The notes below the pieces were generated by a model. That model worked only from the letters and a program-made list of their open reading frames with translations, did no database searches and was not told the origin of the DNA. A stretch of DNA of 64,000 nucleotides. Source: Christensenella hongkongensis. GTDB taxonomy: Bacteria; Bacillota; Clostridia; Christensenellales; Christensenellaceae. This document shows positions 42,747 to 51,524 of this stretch, one piece after another; positions within the stretch are counted from its first letter, which is position 1; each line of letters opens with the position of its first letter. The translations under genes and the position numbers were made by a program. The stretch is taken from NCBI RefSeq assembly GCF_000981035.1, contig NZ_LAYJ01000033.1:56513-120512 (forward strand), read 5' to 3'.

Positions 42747-43582
42747 TAGAAATAAAAAATGTAACCAAACAGTTTAAAAATATTACTGCGCTCGAACATA
42801 TGAACCTTACTTTCCAGGAAAAGCATATTTATGGACTTTTAGGACGGAACGGCGCAGGCAAATCCACGCTTTTGAACCTGATCACAAACCGTATCTTCCC
42901 TACTGCAGGAACCGTTCTTGTAGACGGCCGGCCCTGCTTTGAAAATGATGTGGCGCTCGGAAAAATTTTTTACATGAGCGAAAATATGCTCTATGAACCT
43001 TCCGTCCGCTTAAGCAAGCTTTTTTACTGGACGAGTCTTTTTTATCCAAAGTTTGATATGGATTACGCCGATTCCCTGAGTAAAAAGTTTGGCCTGGCAA
43101 TGAAGCAAAAGGTCGGGCAACTTTCAACTGGCTACCAGTCTATTCTAAAGCTCATTCTGACTCTCGCATCCGGCGCCGACTATCTGCTGTTCGACGAACC
43201 GGTTTTGGGCCTTGACGCAAATCACAGGCAGCTTTTTTATGAAGAATTGATTGCCCGCTACAGCGATTATCCATGTACGATTGTGCTTTCAACGCATCTG
43301 ATCGAAGAAGTTGCTTCGCTTATCGAGCATGTTGTAATCATAAAAGAAGGACGGCTTTTATTGGAACGTCCCACTGAAGAAATGCACAGTATGGGCTATA
43401 CCATATCCGGAAAATCGGAAGATGTGGACAGTTGGTGTGCGGGCAAAAATATTTTAGGCGTGCAGCAGTTAGGCGGGCTTAAGATAGCGTTTGTGCTTGG
43501 AGAAAAAGATGAAATCCCCACAGGGCTAACGGTAACGCCCCTTGACCTGCAGCAGCTGTTTATACACCTGACAAACGCGTAG
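42743..43582 (+). CDS. ABC transporter ATPase of a YtrB-like system
   Basis: Walker A GRNGAGKST is near residues 34-42 and Walker B YLLFDEPVLGLD near 146-157. The signature reads LSTGYQS instead of LSGGQ, as is common in YtrB/bacitracin-type ATPases. A C-terminal region of about 80 residues follows the ABC core. The 279-residue protein overlaps the GntR gene by four bases and is followed after 17 bases by the membrane subunit. The cargo is unknown; envelope-stress defence is likely by analogy. Confidence 0.9.
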   Translation: MIEIKNVTKQFKNITALEHMNLTFQEKHIYGLLGRNGAGKSTLLNLITNRIFPTAGTVLVDGRPCFENDVALGKIFYMSENMLYEPSVRLSKLFYWTSLFYPKFDMDYADSLSKKFGLAMKQKVGQLSTGYQSILKLILTLASGADYLLFDEPVLGLDANHRQLFYEELIARYSDYPCTIVLSTHLIEEVASLIEHVVIIKEGRLLLERPTEEMHSMGYTISGKSEDVDSWCAGKNILGVQQLGGLKIAFVLGEKDEIPTGLTVTPLDLQQLFIHLTNA

Positions 43583-43599
43583 AAAGCGAGGAAACACGA

Positions 43600-44292
43600 A
43601 TGAAAATCAAACAAATGATTCAATGGCAGCTTATGACGAACCGGTTTGCCTTTTTACTTTTTTATCTGATTGTTGCCGTACTGACCGCTTGTGCAACCAT
43701 CACGGTCTCGCTTACTTCCGGCGTTACCTTCAGTACGACCTCAATCGCCTACGCCAGTATTTTTATGTTGGTTTTTGGTCTTGCCAGCTTCTCTGAGAAC
43801 CTTCGTTTTGCCCTTGCAAACGGCGTCTCCCGCCGCACGCATTATGTGAGCTTTTTGATTACTTCACTGGTGCTGTGTGCGCTTACCTCCATATTTTGTG
43901 CTGCTGTAGATGCAATAACCTATTCATCCCTGCCTGCGGAAATGGCGCTCATTCACAGCTCTTTATTTGATGAATTTATATTCGGATTTGCTCTTTTTCT
44001 GTTCCTTACCACACTGGGATATTTTATCAGCAGCGGCTATTACAAAATGGGCAAGCTTGCAAAAACGCTTGTATCTGTGCTTGTTCCTATCCTGCTGATC
44101 CTGTTGATCGCCAATACGGTCTTGGCAGAACCCGGCGCCGCATTTTGGCCCATGCAGCAGGCTTTTCTCGCTCTATATACATGGATGTCCGCCAGTTTGC
44201 TCTATTCGGCTTGTGTATGGCTCATTCTTGCCGCGATTTTTGCACTGCTGGGTTGGCTCGTGACACATCGTATAGAGATCAAGCCCCATTAG
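43600..44292 (+). CDS. Membrane subunit of the YtrA-controlled ABC transporter
   Basis: A 230-residue protein with about six hydrophobic helices (near 18-40, 48-68, 82-105, 122-142, 155-175 and 195-220) and short loops, as in ABC-2-type permeases of small GntR-regulated systems. There is no recognised catalytic motif. It starts after GAGGAAA and ends before a terminator, so the operon is regulator-ATPase-permease, with no second permease. Confidence 0.8.
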   Translation: MKIKQMIQWQLMTNRFAFLLFYLIVAVLTACATITVSLTSGVTFSTTSIAYASIFMLVFGLASFSENLRFALANGVSRRTHYVSFLITSLVLCALTSIFCAAVDAITYSSLPAEMALIHSSLFDEFIFGFALFLFLTTLGYFISSGYYKMGKLAKTLVSVLVPILLILLIANTVLAEPGAAFWPMQQAFLALYTWMSASLLYSACVWLILAAIFALLGWLVTHRIEIKPH

Positions 44293-44312
44293 ATTTTCAA
44301 TCTGCGCAGTAC

Positions 44313-44338
44313 AAAGGAAGGCTTCGCCTTCCTTTTTT
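44313..44338 (+). terminator. Intrinsic terminator of the GntR/ABC operon
   Basis: A 10-bp stem around a 3-base loop (AAAGGAAGGC-TTC-GCCTTCCTTT type) ends in T6. Confidence 0.88.
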
Positions 44339-44444
44339 CATAATAAAACCGATTGTATCCCTCCTTTTTCCAGATTTTTCGTCATGGATGGTTATTCGGT
44401 GCTATAATAGCAATAATGATTATAATACAAGGAGGCCCTTCCGT

Positions 44445-45452
44445 ATGAACAAATATTCTGCATCTCCGGAACGTTACAAAACCATGAATTATAACCGCTG
44501 CGGAAGCAGCGGGCTGAAGCTTCCTGAAATTTCGCTTGGCTTCTGGCATAACTTCAGCGCCAATGGCAATTATGAAAATATGAAAGCCATGTGCTTTACT
44601 GCCTTTGACGGCGGCATCACGCATTTTGATCTTGCCAACAATTACGGTCCTCCGCCCGGCAGCGCGGAAGTGAACTGTGGCCGTATCCTGAGAAACGAAT
44701 TATCACGTTACCGCGACGAGCTCATAATCAGTACCAAGGCCGGTTACGATATGTGGGAAGGGCCTTATGGAAACTGGGGCAGCCGTAAATACCTGCTTTC
44801 CAGTCTCGATCAAAGCCTCAAGCGTATGGGGCTTGAATACGTCGATATATTTTACCATCACCGCATGGATCCTGAAACGCCGCTTGAAGAAACGATGCTA
44901 GCGCTCGACCAGGCTGTAAAGAGCGGCAAGGCCTTATATGCAGGCATCTCAAATTATGACGGGCCTCATATGGAGGAGGCTTCCGAAATCCTCAGCAGCC
45001 TGCGCTGCCCTTTCATCATCAATCAGAACAGATATTCCATCTTTGACCGGACGATTGAAAAAAACGGCTTGAAAAATGCTGCAAAACGGCATGGAAAAGG
45101 GATTATTGCCTTCAGCCCGCTTGCGCAGGGTATGCTCACCAACCGTTACCTTGGCGGTATCCCGCAGGACAGCCGCATCAAGACAGACGGACGCTTTTTG
45201 CATGAAGATGACCTTACGCGTGACAGGCTTGCGCAAATCAACGCCTTAAACGATCTGGCTGCGCAGCGAAATGAGTCGCTTGCACAGCTCGCACTCGGCT
45301 GGGTGCTTAAGGATTCTGACATCACAAGCGTACTGGTCGGGGCATCCAGACCGGAACAACTTACCGACAACCTTCAAATCGTAAACCGTTCACCGTTGAC
45401 ACAGGAAGAACTTGACAGGATCGATTTGATTTGCGGACTGGAAAAACATTAA
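44445..45452 (+). CDS. Aldo/keto reductase, YghZ-like (L-glyceraldehyde 3-phosphate reductase)
   Basis: The 335-residue protein closely follows E. coli YghZ as I recall it: FDLANNYGPPPGSAE near residues 64-78 with the catalytic Asp and Tyr, ISTKAGYDMW near 94-103 with the catalytic Lys, YVDIFYHHRMDPETP near 133-147 with the His, and VLVGASRPEQL near 297-307 at the cofactor end. YghZ reduces L-glyceraldehyde 3-phosphate and methylglyoxal with NADPH. The ATG at 44445 follows GGAGG; the longer frame has no support. A TATAAT lies near 44403. It is a single gene with a terminator. Confidence 0.9.
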   Translation: MNKYSASPERYKTMNYNRCGSSGLKLPEISLGFWHNFSANGNYENMKAMCFTAFDGGITHFDLANNYGPPPGSAEVNCGRILRNELSRYRDELIISTKAGYDMWEGPYGNWGSRKYLLSSLDQSLKRMGLEYVDIFYHHRMDPETPLEETMLALDQAVKSGKALYAGISNYDGPHMEEASEILSSLRCPFIINQNRYSIFDRTIEKNGLKNAAKRHGKGIIAFSPLAQGMLTNRYLGGIPQDSRIKTDGRFLHEDDLTRDRLAQINALNDLAAQRNESLAQLALGWVLKDSDITSVLVGASRPEQLTDNLQIVNRSPLTQEELDRIDLICGLEKH

Positions 45453-45456
45453 ACTA

Positions 45457-45490
45457 AAAAAACCGTATTGCTAAAGCAATACGGTTTTTT
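45457..45490. terminator. Bidirectional terminator
   Basis: A 15-bp perfect stem (45457-45471 with 45476-45490) with a TAAA loop lies between the convergent reductase and radical SAM genes. Confidence 0.92.
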
Positions 45491-45500
45491 ATTCTATCCG

Positions 45501-46085
45501 TCAGGAAATATAAGTACGTACCCGGAAGTGCGCTCCAATATCCTCTGCTATCTTCCTGCACGTCTCAATATCTTCTTTGCTGATCACATCTACAACAGAA
45601 AGCGTCACCTTGATTCCATATTTCACGCAGTCCCGCGCAAAGTCGAGCATATAACGAAATCCGTCTTCGCCGTACCGGCTGTGGACTACGGCTTCATATT
45701 TCTTCGCGTCCGCTTCGTTAAGGCTGATCGACACCTCGTCAATGATTCCCTGAAGTTCCGCCGCAATATCACGACCGTGGAATGCGCTTGCATGCCCGTT
45801 TGTATTGATGCGCGTATGTCCGCCGTAACGCTTTACATAGGCTGCAATCTCCTTAAGCTCGTCTATCTTTATCGTTGGTTCCCCAAACCCGCAAAACACA
45901 ACGTCAGTCGGATCTTTTTCCAATTCATCTATAATTTCAGCCGCGCTTGGCTCCCTTTCGAGCCACAGGTCGTAACCCGCAACGCCTTTTCCGTTTCTCC
46001 TGACACAAAATTCGCAATCATTCGTGCATTTGTTGGTCAGGTTGATATAAGTATCGTTTCCTATTTTGTAAGTAAAAGTATTCAA
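45501..46085 (-). CDS. TatD-linked radical SAM protein
   Basis: The 194-residue protein is a compact radical SAM enzyme. The motif NKCTNDCEFC near residues 18-27 gives CX3CX2C for the 4Fe-4S cluster, and FCGFGEPT near 64-71 is the SAM-binding GGE-like motif. It matches the small family found next to tatD genes (radical SAM, TatD-associated), whose reaction is unknown. It lies 60 bases after tatD and is the last gene of the metG operon. Length and context both fit that family. Confidence 0.88.
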   Translation of the reverse strand: MNTFTYKIGNDTYINLTNKCTNDCEFCVRRNGKGVAGYDLWLEREPSAAEIIDELEKDPTDVVFCGFGEPTIKIDELKEIAAYVKRYGGHTRINTNGHASAFHGRDIAAELQGIIDEVSISLNEADAKKYEAVVHSRYGEDGFRYMLDFARDCVKYGIKVTLSVVDVISKEDIETCRKIAEDIGAHFRVRTYIS

Positions 46086-46145
46086 ACCGTCTTTCCTGCG
46101 TTTCCCGTATGCCCGCAGGCATACAATTTATTTTCCTTGCTGTTA

Positions 46146-46922
46146 TTATTCTAAACCGGATTCGATATCGAAAAACCGTTTTGCATTCTTCATGGTAACA
46201 CGTGCAATTTCCGCCTCATCAACATTCTTTACTTCTGCGAGCCGCTGTGCAACATAGCGCACATATGCGGGCTCGTTCCGTTTGCCGCGGAAAGGCACCG
46301 GTGTCATATACGGGCAGTCCGTCTCAATCAGCAACCGTTCCATCGGCACAGCCTGCGCAGCCTCCAACGTCTTTCTCGCGTTCTTAAAGGTGAGTGCTCC
46401 GCCAAAGGCAATATAAAAGCCCATTTTCACAAGCTCCCGCGCAGTTTCAGCACTGCCTGAAAAACAATGCAGTTCCCCACGCACCTGCGGAAATTTACGC
46501 AGGATTTCCAACGTATCGGCAGTCGCTTCCCTGCTGTGCACCACAATGGGAAGATTCACCTCAAGTGCCAGCTCTACCTGTTGCTCAAACGCTTTTTTTT
46601 GCGTTTCGCGGGGAGAAAAATCGTAATGGTAATCGAGTCCTATTTCACCAATCGCCACAACTTTCTCTTCCTTTGCAAGCGAGCGCAGAGCGACCGCAGT
46701 CTTTTGATCCCATTCACCCGCGCTATGGGGATGAACGCCTACCGCGCTGTAGATCATCCTATGCTCTTTTGCAAGCGCCGCGGCGCGAATGCTGTCCGCA
46801 AGATCTGAGGAAGCCTCCACGACATATTCCACACCCTCGAGTGGCAAGCGTCCGATGAGCTCCTCCCGATCTTCGTCGAAACGCTCGTCCAATAAATGCG
46901 CGTGCGTGTCAAAAAGCATCAT
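46146..46922 (-). CDS. tatD: TatD-family metal-dependent hydrolase
   Basis: TatD proteins are TIM-barrel metallo-hydrolases reported as 3'-5' DNases or deoxyaminoacylases. The N-terminal metal motif FDTHAHL, the IGEIGLDYHYD stretch near residues 88-98, VVHSREA near 126-132, HCFSG near 151-155 and IETDCPYM near 198-205 are all present. The length is about 258 residues. The start is one of two adjacent ATGs at 46922/46919, four bases after the metG stop; a TTG at 46934 that overlaps metG is also possible. This metG-tatD order is conserved in Bacillota. Confidence 0.92.
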   Translation of the reverse strand: MMLFDTHAHLLDERFDEDREELIGRLPLEGVEYVVEASSDLADSIRAAALAKEHRMIYSAVGVHPHSAGEWDQKTAVALRSLAKEEKVVAIGEIGLDYHYDFSPRETQKKAFEQQVELALEVNLPIVVHSREATADTLEILRKFPQVRGELHCFSGSAETARELVKMGFYIAFGGALTFKNARKTLEAAQAVPMERLLIETDCPYMTPVPFRGKRNEPAYVRYVAQRLAEVKNVDEAEIARVTMKNAKRFFDIESGLE

Positions 46923-46926
46923 TTGG

Positions 46927-48858
46927 TTATCCAACGATCATCCCATCCTTTGCATCGGCTGTTACAAGCGCAATATCCGGATTATCCCCTACCGCCAGTA
47001 TCATGCCCTCAGAGAGCGTGCCGCGCAATTTGGCGGGCTTCAGGTTCGCTACGATGATGACCATCTTACCTATCATTTCTTCCGCTGTAAAGCTTTCCCT
47101 GATACCGGAAACAATCGTGCGCGTTTCGCCTCCGCATTTTACTGTCAGCTTCAGCAATTTATCCGAGCCTTCCAGATTCTCACAGGCCGTGACCTTTGCA
47201 GTTTTAAGCTGTACCTTTTTAAAATCGTCGATTGTTATTTGCTCTGTCTTTTCTTCGCTCTTTTGGGCAGCCTGTTCCTGCGCTGCTTTCATCAACTGGT
47301 CAAGTGCGTCGAGCTCTTTTGGAATATCAATGCGCGGGAAAATCGCTTCTCCCTTGCTGACTCTGATTCCTTCACCAAGTTTTCCATAAGAACCGATGCT
47401 TTCCCAGCTGCATAACTCCCCGCGGCCACCGATCCCGAGCTGTGTCCTGATTTTGACCGCAGTTTCCGGCATCACAGCTTCAATCAGCACACTCACAAAG
47501 CGCAGCCCTTCCGCAAGGTGGTACATCACACTGCCAAGCCGTTCTTTTTGCGCCTCATCCTTTGCAAGCGCCCAGGGCATCGTCACATCAATATACTTAT
47601 TAAGCATGCCGATATATTGCCATATCTCCGTCAAAGCCTCAGAGACCTTCCAGTCGTTCATCAGTGCATCCATATGTGCCGGAAGCTTTTCCGCAAAGGC
47701 AATCAGCTCTTTATCCTCAGGTTTTTTCTCTCCCATCGCCGGAATTTCACCGTCAAAATATTTTCCGATCATTGCTACTGTCCGCGACAAAAGGTTGCCA
47801 AGATCGTTTGCCAAATCCGCATTGATCCGGCTCAGCAATAACTCGTTTGAAAACATCAGGTCGCTTCCGAGCGGCGCTTCCCGCATCAGGAAATAGCGGA
47901 TCGCATCAACTCCATAACGCCCGACAAGCACAACCGGATCAACGACGTTTCCACGGCTTTTACTCATTTTTCCGCCCTGCAACGTCAGCCAGCCATGGCC
48001 ATATACACGCTTCGGCAATGGCAGTCCTAATGCCATCAGGATCGTCGGCCATGTGATCGTATGGAACCTGATGATTTCTTTGCCGACAAGATGCAGGTCC
48101 GCAGGCCAATAACGCCTGAATTTGCTGTCGTCGTCTGATAGATATCCCAGTGCTGAAATATAGTTGGAAAGCGCGTCGATCCACACATACATCACATGGT
48201 CTTTGTCAAATGGAACAGGGATGCCCCATTTAAAGGATGAACGCGACACGCACAAATCTTCCAGACCTGGAAGCAGAAAATTATTGAGCATTTCATTTTT
48301 GCGCGATTCCGGCTGGATAAATTCAGGATGGTCTTCAATATACTGGATAAGCCTGTCGGCATATTTTGACGCACGGAAAAAGTAGCTTTCTTCTTTTACC
48401 TTATGCACCTCGCGTCCGCAGTCCGGGCACTTTCCGTCCACAAGCTGGCGCTCTGTCCAGAAGGCTTCGCACGGCGTGCAATACCAGCTTTCATATTCAC
48501 TTTTATAGATATCGCCCTGATCATAAAGCTTTTGAAAAATCTTTTGTACGCATTCCTCGTGCCGTTTATCTGTGGTGCGGATGAAATCATCGTTTGTGAT
48601 GTCCATCAGTTTCCACAAATCTTTGATCTGCGCCACAACTCCGTCCACATACTCCTTAGGCTCCATGCCCTTTTCCATAGCAACCTTTTCAATCTTCTGT
48701 CCGTGCTCGTCCGTCCCTGTGAGAAACATTACGTCGTATCCTGTCAGGCGTTTAAATCTCGCAATGCTGTCTGCCGCAGTTGTACAGTAAGCATGCCCAA
48801 TGTGAAGCTTATCACTCGGGTAGTAGATTGGTGTTGTAATATAGAATTTTTCGCTCAT
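46927..48858 (-). CDS. metG: Methionyl-tRNA synthetase
   Basis: The enzyme charges tRNA-Met. The class I HIGH motif is in KLHIGHAYC near residues 17-25, and KMSKS is in GGKMSKSRGN near 297-306. One zinc knuckle is visible: CTPC and CPDC near 127-146. The last 105 residues (DDFKKVQLKTAKVTACE onward) are a Trbp111-like tRNA-binding OB domain, as in the long MetRS of Bacillus. The 643-residue length is normal. AAAGGAG lies before the ATG, and the gene has its own promoter at 48894-48922. Confidence 0.97.
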   Translation of the reverse strand: MSEKFYITTPIYYPSDKLHIGHAYCTTAADSIARFKRLTGYDVMFLTGTDEHGQKIEKVAMEKGMEPKEYVDGVVAQIKDLWKLMDITNDDFIRTTDKRHEECVQKIFQKLYDQGDIYKSEYESWYCTPCEAFWTERQLVDGKCPDCGREVHKVKEESYFFRASKYADRLIQYIEDHPEFIQPESRKNEMLNNFLLPGLEDLCVSRSSFKWGIPVPFDKDHVMYVWIDALSNYISALGYLSDDDSKFRRYWPADLHLVGKEIIRFHTITWPTILMALGLPLPKRVYGHGWLTLQGGKMSKSRGNVVDPVVLVGRYGVDAIRYFLMREAPLGSDLMFSNELLLSRINADLANDLGNLLSRTVAMIGKYFDGEIPAMGEKKPEDKELIAFAEKLPAHMDALMNDWKVSEALTEIWQYIGMLNKYIDVTMPWALAKDEAQKERLGSVMYHLAEGLRFVSVLIEAVMPETAVKIRTQLGIGGRGELCSWESIGSYGKLGEGIRVSKGEAIFPRIDIPKELDALDQLMKAAQEQAAQKSEEKTEQITIDDFKKVQLKTAKVTACENLEGSDKLLKLTVKCGGETRTIVSGIRESFTAEEMIGKMVIIVANLKPAKLRGTLSEGMILAVGDNPDIALVTADAKDGMIVG

Positions 48859-48893
48859 CTTTTCAAGGCTCCTTTTTATCTGGCATAACTTTT

Positions 48894-48922
48894 ATTATAC
48901 CGTTTTGCACCTATTTTTTCAA
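48894..48922 (-). promoter_or_regulatory. Promoter of the metG-tatD-radical SAM operon
   Basis: On the minus strand TTGAAA (48922-48917) and TATAAT (48899-48894) are separated by 17 bases, 35 bases before the metG ATG. There is no room for a T-box leader. Confidence 0.75.
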
Positions 48923-48942
48923 TAGCACGAACCGTCCCCATC

Positions 48943-48975
48943 AAAAAAGAAAAGACACAGCAAACGCTGCGTCTT
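48943..48975 (-). terminator. Intrinsic terminator of comB
   Basis: A 10-bp stem with one mismatch (48952-48961 with 48966-48975) is followed on the minus strand by a T-rich run. Confidence 0.75.
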
Positions 48976-48999
48976 AATGTTTTCATTTTGCCTGTCAGG

Positions 49000-49716
49000 C
49001 TATCCTTTGATAATAACGCCTTCCTGATAGACCGGCACCACGTCAAACATATCCTCACGCGTGCAATATTCCAAGTCATCATAGAGCTTTAGCTGCCTCA
49101 GATATTCAAAATGCGTGCTGCCCTCAAGCGCCCCTAAGATGTCGTGGTTTGCGTCATGGTACAGCTTCAATGCCACCCTGCCCATATCGTCAAGCTCAAT
49201 CTCATCGTCGATTTTAAGCATCCGGTCTATAATACAGCCAATCGCCATCATATCGTCCGTCGAAAATTTCCCTTTTGTTCCTGCTCCAACCATCACAACG
49301 TCGCGCTCAAGCGAAATCGCCTTCTTTGCGACCGCTTCTGCATTGATAAACGTGCCAATCAATACATCTTCTGCCGGCGCAAGCGTTTTGATCGCAACCG
49401 TACCGTTTGTCGTTGAAAAAATAATAATCCGCTCTTCCACAATATCCTGCGTATATTCAAGCGGGGAGTTCCCCAGATCAAATCCGCTGACCTTCTTTGC
49501 TGCCATTTCACCACACAAAAGAACATTTCCTTCGGAAATCTTTTTGATGGCTGCCGCTTCATTCGCCTCTCCTGTGGGAACGATCCTGTCGCACCCGTTG
49601 GAGATTGCGGTAATAATCGTTGCCGACGCACGTAGCGCGTCTACCATGATTGCTGTCTTGTCCTGTAATTCGTTTTTTGGTAAATCGCAAAATACTGCTG
49701 AACTAATAATTTTCAT
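49000..49716 (-). CDS. comB: 2-phosphosulfolactate phosphatase family protein
   Basis: ComB dephosphorylates 2-phosphosulfolactate, a step of coenzyme M synthesis in archaea and of sulfolactate formation in some bacteria. The family pattern is clear: MVDALRASATIITAISNGCD near residues 25-44, GNSPLEYT near 83-90, and STTNGT near 103-108. The length of 238 residues fits. It has its own promoter and terminator, so it is a separate unit between rsmI and metG. No other coenzyme M gene is in the window, and the product's use in a clostridial cell is unclear. Confidence 0.9.
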   Translation of the reverse strand: MKIISSAVFCDLPKNELQDKTAIMVDALRASATIITAISNGCDRIVPTGEANEAAAIKKISEGNVLLCGEMAAKKVSGFDLGNSPLEYTQDIVEERIIIFSTTNGTVAIKTLAPAEDVLIGTFINAEAVAKKAISLERDVVMVGAGTKGKFSTDDMMAIGCIIDRMLKIDDEIELDDMGRVALKLYHDANHDILGALEGSTHFEYLRQLKLYDDLEYCTREDMFDVVPVYQEGVIIKG

Positions 49717-49753
49717 ATGTTACCTCTTTGTGCTTTTACTGACTCGATTCCTT

Positions 49754-49782
49754 ATTTTACTACATCCAGAGCCAAAATTCAA
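49754..49782 (-). promoter_or_regulatory. Promoter of comB
   Basis: On the minus strand TTGAAT (49782-49777) and TAAAAT (49759-49754) are separated by 17 bases, 37 bases before the comB ATG. Confidence 0.65.
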
Positions 49783-49845
49783 CCTTTGAAAATGGCTATA
49801 TAACGGTTTTTTTAACAATACCTGTCTATTCCAGATTGAAATTCT

Positions 49846-50682
49846 TCATTCCCCGAGCTGTAGCATTATTTGATAAACCCGGTTCTTTGGGATACCAGCC
49901 TGCTCCGCCACCTGGCTCACTGCCGATTTTTTTGTCATGCCTTTTTCCAGATACAGTTTAAGCGCCGCCGCGATTTCCGCTTCGTCCATTATCTGCGTTT
50001 TCTCCTGCGGATAAAAAACGACTGCAAACTCCCCTTTCACTGCGTCCCTCCCTGCAAAGCTCTCAAACGCCTGCTTTGCCGTGCCGCGCAGGACTTCTTC
50101 ATGAAGCTTCGTCAGCTCCCTGCAAATGCAGACAGGAGTATCTTCTCCGCACACAGTGCAGACATCCTCCAGCATTTTCACAATCCGGTTCGGGCTTTCA
50201 TATACAACGCAGGGCATTTGCATTTGCACAATACGCTCCAATTCCTTCCTGCGCGCGTTCTGCTTCTGGCTTAAAAATCCCCAGAAAATAAAATGGGAAC
50301 AATCCATTGCACACAGTGTAACTGCTGTCACTGCAGCACACGCACCAGGAATGCTTTCCACGCATATCCCCTCCTGTACGCACCGCGCCACAAGCGCAAA
50401 TCCCGGATCAGAAATCACCGGTGTGCCAGCATCCGATACGAGCGCCACTTTTTTTCCATCGTGCAGAATTTCAAGCAGCTCTTCAAAACGCGATTCCCTG
50501 CTGTATTCATGAAAGCTCATGAGCTTTCCTTTGATTTCATAATGATTGAGCAGTTTTATTGTATGCCTTGTATCCTCAGCCGCAATTACATCGGCCTCAC
50601 GGAGCGTTTCAAGCGCGCGCAGCGTAATATCCTTTAAATTGCCGATTGGCGTTGCTACCAAAAAAAGCTTACCCTGTTCCAT
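49846..50682 (-). CDS. rsmI: 16S rRNA (cytidine(1402)-2'-O)-methyltransferase
   Basis: RsmI methylates C1402 in the ribosomal P site. It is a tetrapyrrole-methylase-fold enzyme: LVATPIGNLKDITLRA near residues 7-22, AEDTRHTIKLL near 34-44, VSDAGTPVISDPG near 80-92 and SIPGACAAVTAV near 107-118 are diagnostic. The start at 50682 has GGGAG upstream; the longer frame only extends into the preceding methyltransferase gene, which it overlaps by 14 bases. The length is 278 residues. Confidence 0.95.
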   Translation of the reverse strand: MEQGKLFLVATPIGNLKDITLRALETLREADVIAAEDTRHTIKLLNHYEIKGKLMSFHEYSRESRFEELLEILHDGKKVALVSDAGTPVISDPGFALVARCVQEGICVESIPGACAAVTAVTLCAMDCSHFIFWGFLSQKQNARRKELERIVQMQMPCVVYESPNRIVKMLEDVCTVCGEDTPVCICRELTKLHEEVLRGTAKQAFESFAGRDAVKGEFAVVFYPQEKTQIMDEAEIAAALKLYLEKGMTKKSAVSQVAEQAGIPKNRVYQIMLQLGE

Positions 50683-51418
50683 TTCCGTCTCCCGTCTGCT
50701 GCCCGTCCCTGCAATAAATACGCCGGACTTCTTCCGTCTCGCTGCCGTCACGTTCGTGTACGATGAGCGGCGGAAGTATACGCAGCCCTTCCCCTCCATC
50801 CTTCATTGCTGAAAGCAGAACGCGCGCCGGCTCGCTTGTCACATAGCTGTGAATAAAGCGTACCTCCTTTGGCTGCAACCGGCATCCCTTCAGCTCTTCG
50901 AAAATCTCCGCAAGACGCGAAGCGCGGTGGATCATATAAAACCGTCCGCCGGTCTGCAATAGGCTTCCCGCAGCTGCACACAGCCCGCGCAGCGTAACTG
51001 CAACCTCAAACCGTGCAATACGGTGGGATTCGCATTCGCTCCCGACTCCCGCCGTTTTCTTTTCATACGGAGGATTTGACACCACAATATCAAACCCCGT
51101 CCCAAGAAGCTTTGCAGCACTGCAAATATCGCCGTTTATCATTTCTATATTTGCTTCAAGCCCATTGAGCTCTACGCTCCGGCACGCAAGGTCATACAAT
51201 GCTTTTTGCAGCTCGAGCCCTTTTACGGTGATATCCTGCCTGCGCCCGAAAAGTAAGAGCGGCAGGATTCCCATTCCCGTTCCAAGGTCCGCAACCCTGC
51301 TGTTCTTTTTCAGTTTCACAAAGTCGGCCAGCAGTACCGCATCCGTTCCAAAGCAAAACAGATCCGTATCCTGTATAATTTTAAGCCCTTTTAATTGCAG
51401 ATCGTCTATCCGTTCCAT
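50669..51418 (-). CDS. tRNA1(Val) A37 N6-methyltransferase-like protein (YabB/TrmN6)
   Basis: This is a class I SAM methyltransferase: VADLGTGMGILPLLLF near residues 44-59 binds SAM, and DIVVSNPPYEKK near 111-122 is the NPPY active site of N6-adenine methyltransferases. The N-terminal DDLQLKGLKIIQ and LFCFGTDAVLLADF are typical of the YabB/TrmN6 family. The start at 51418 lies nine bases after an extended -10 box and has only a weak ribosome site, so the mRNA may be leaderless. It overlaps rsmI by 14 bases, as in other Bacillota. Confidence 0.9.
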   Translation of the reverse strand: MERIDDLQLKGLKIIQDTDLFCFGTDAVLLADFVKLKKNSRVADLGTGMGILPLLLFGRRQDITVKGLELQKALYDLACRSVELNGLEANIEMINGDICSAAKLLGTGFDIVVSNPPYEKKTAGVGSECESHRIARFEVAVTLRGLCAAAGSLLQTGGRFYMIHRASRLAEIFEELKGCRLQPKEVRFIHSYVTSEPARVLLSAMKDGGEGLRILPPLIVHERDGSETEEVRRIYCRDGQQTGDGNGTG

Positions 51419-51427
51419 ATGTTCTTT

Positions 51428-51436
51428 ATTATACCA
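51428..51436 (-). promoter_or_regulatory. Extended -10 promoter very close to the yabB-like start
   Basis: TGG-TATAAT on the minus strand (51436-51428) ends nine bases before the ATG at 51418. A start site six to eight bases downstream would leave zero to three leader bases. No good -35 box is seen. Confidence 0.45.
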
Positions 51437-51458
51437 TATCCACATGACAAATAACGGT

Positions 51459-51492
51459 AAAAAAAAGAAACCTGCATATGCAGATTTCTTTT
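51459..51492 (-). terminator. Intrinsic terminator of the ferredoxin gene
   Basis: Complementary arms AAGAAA/TTTCTT surround a CTGCATATGCAG core (51465-51490), with a T-run on the minus strand. Confidence 0.75.
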
Positions 51493-51524
51493 AAAAAACC
51501 ATGTTAATTTACTCTTCTTGCTGA

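Noticed and set aside
48859..48999. T-box leader for metG
   Set aside because: The gap is filled by the comB terminator and a promoter 35 bases before the ATG; no T-box sequence is present.
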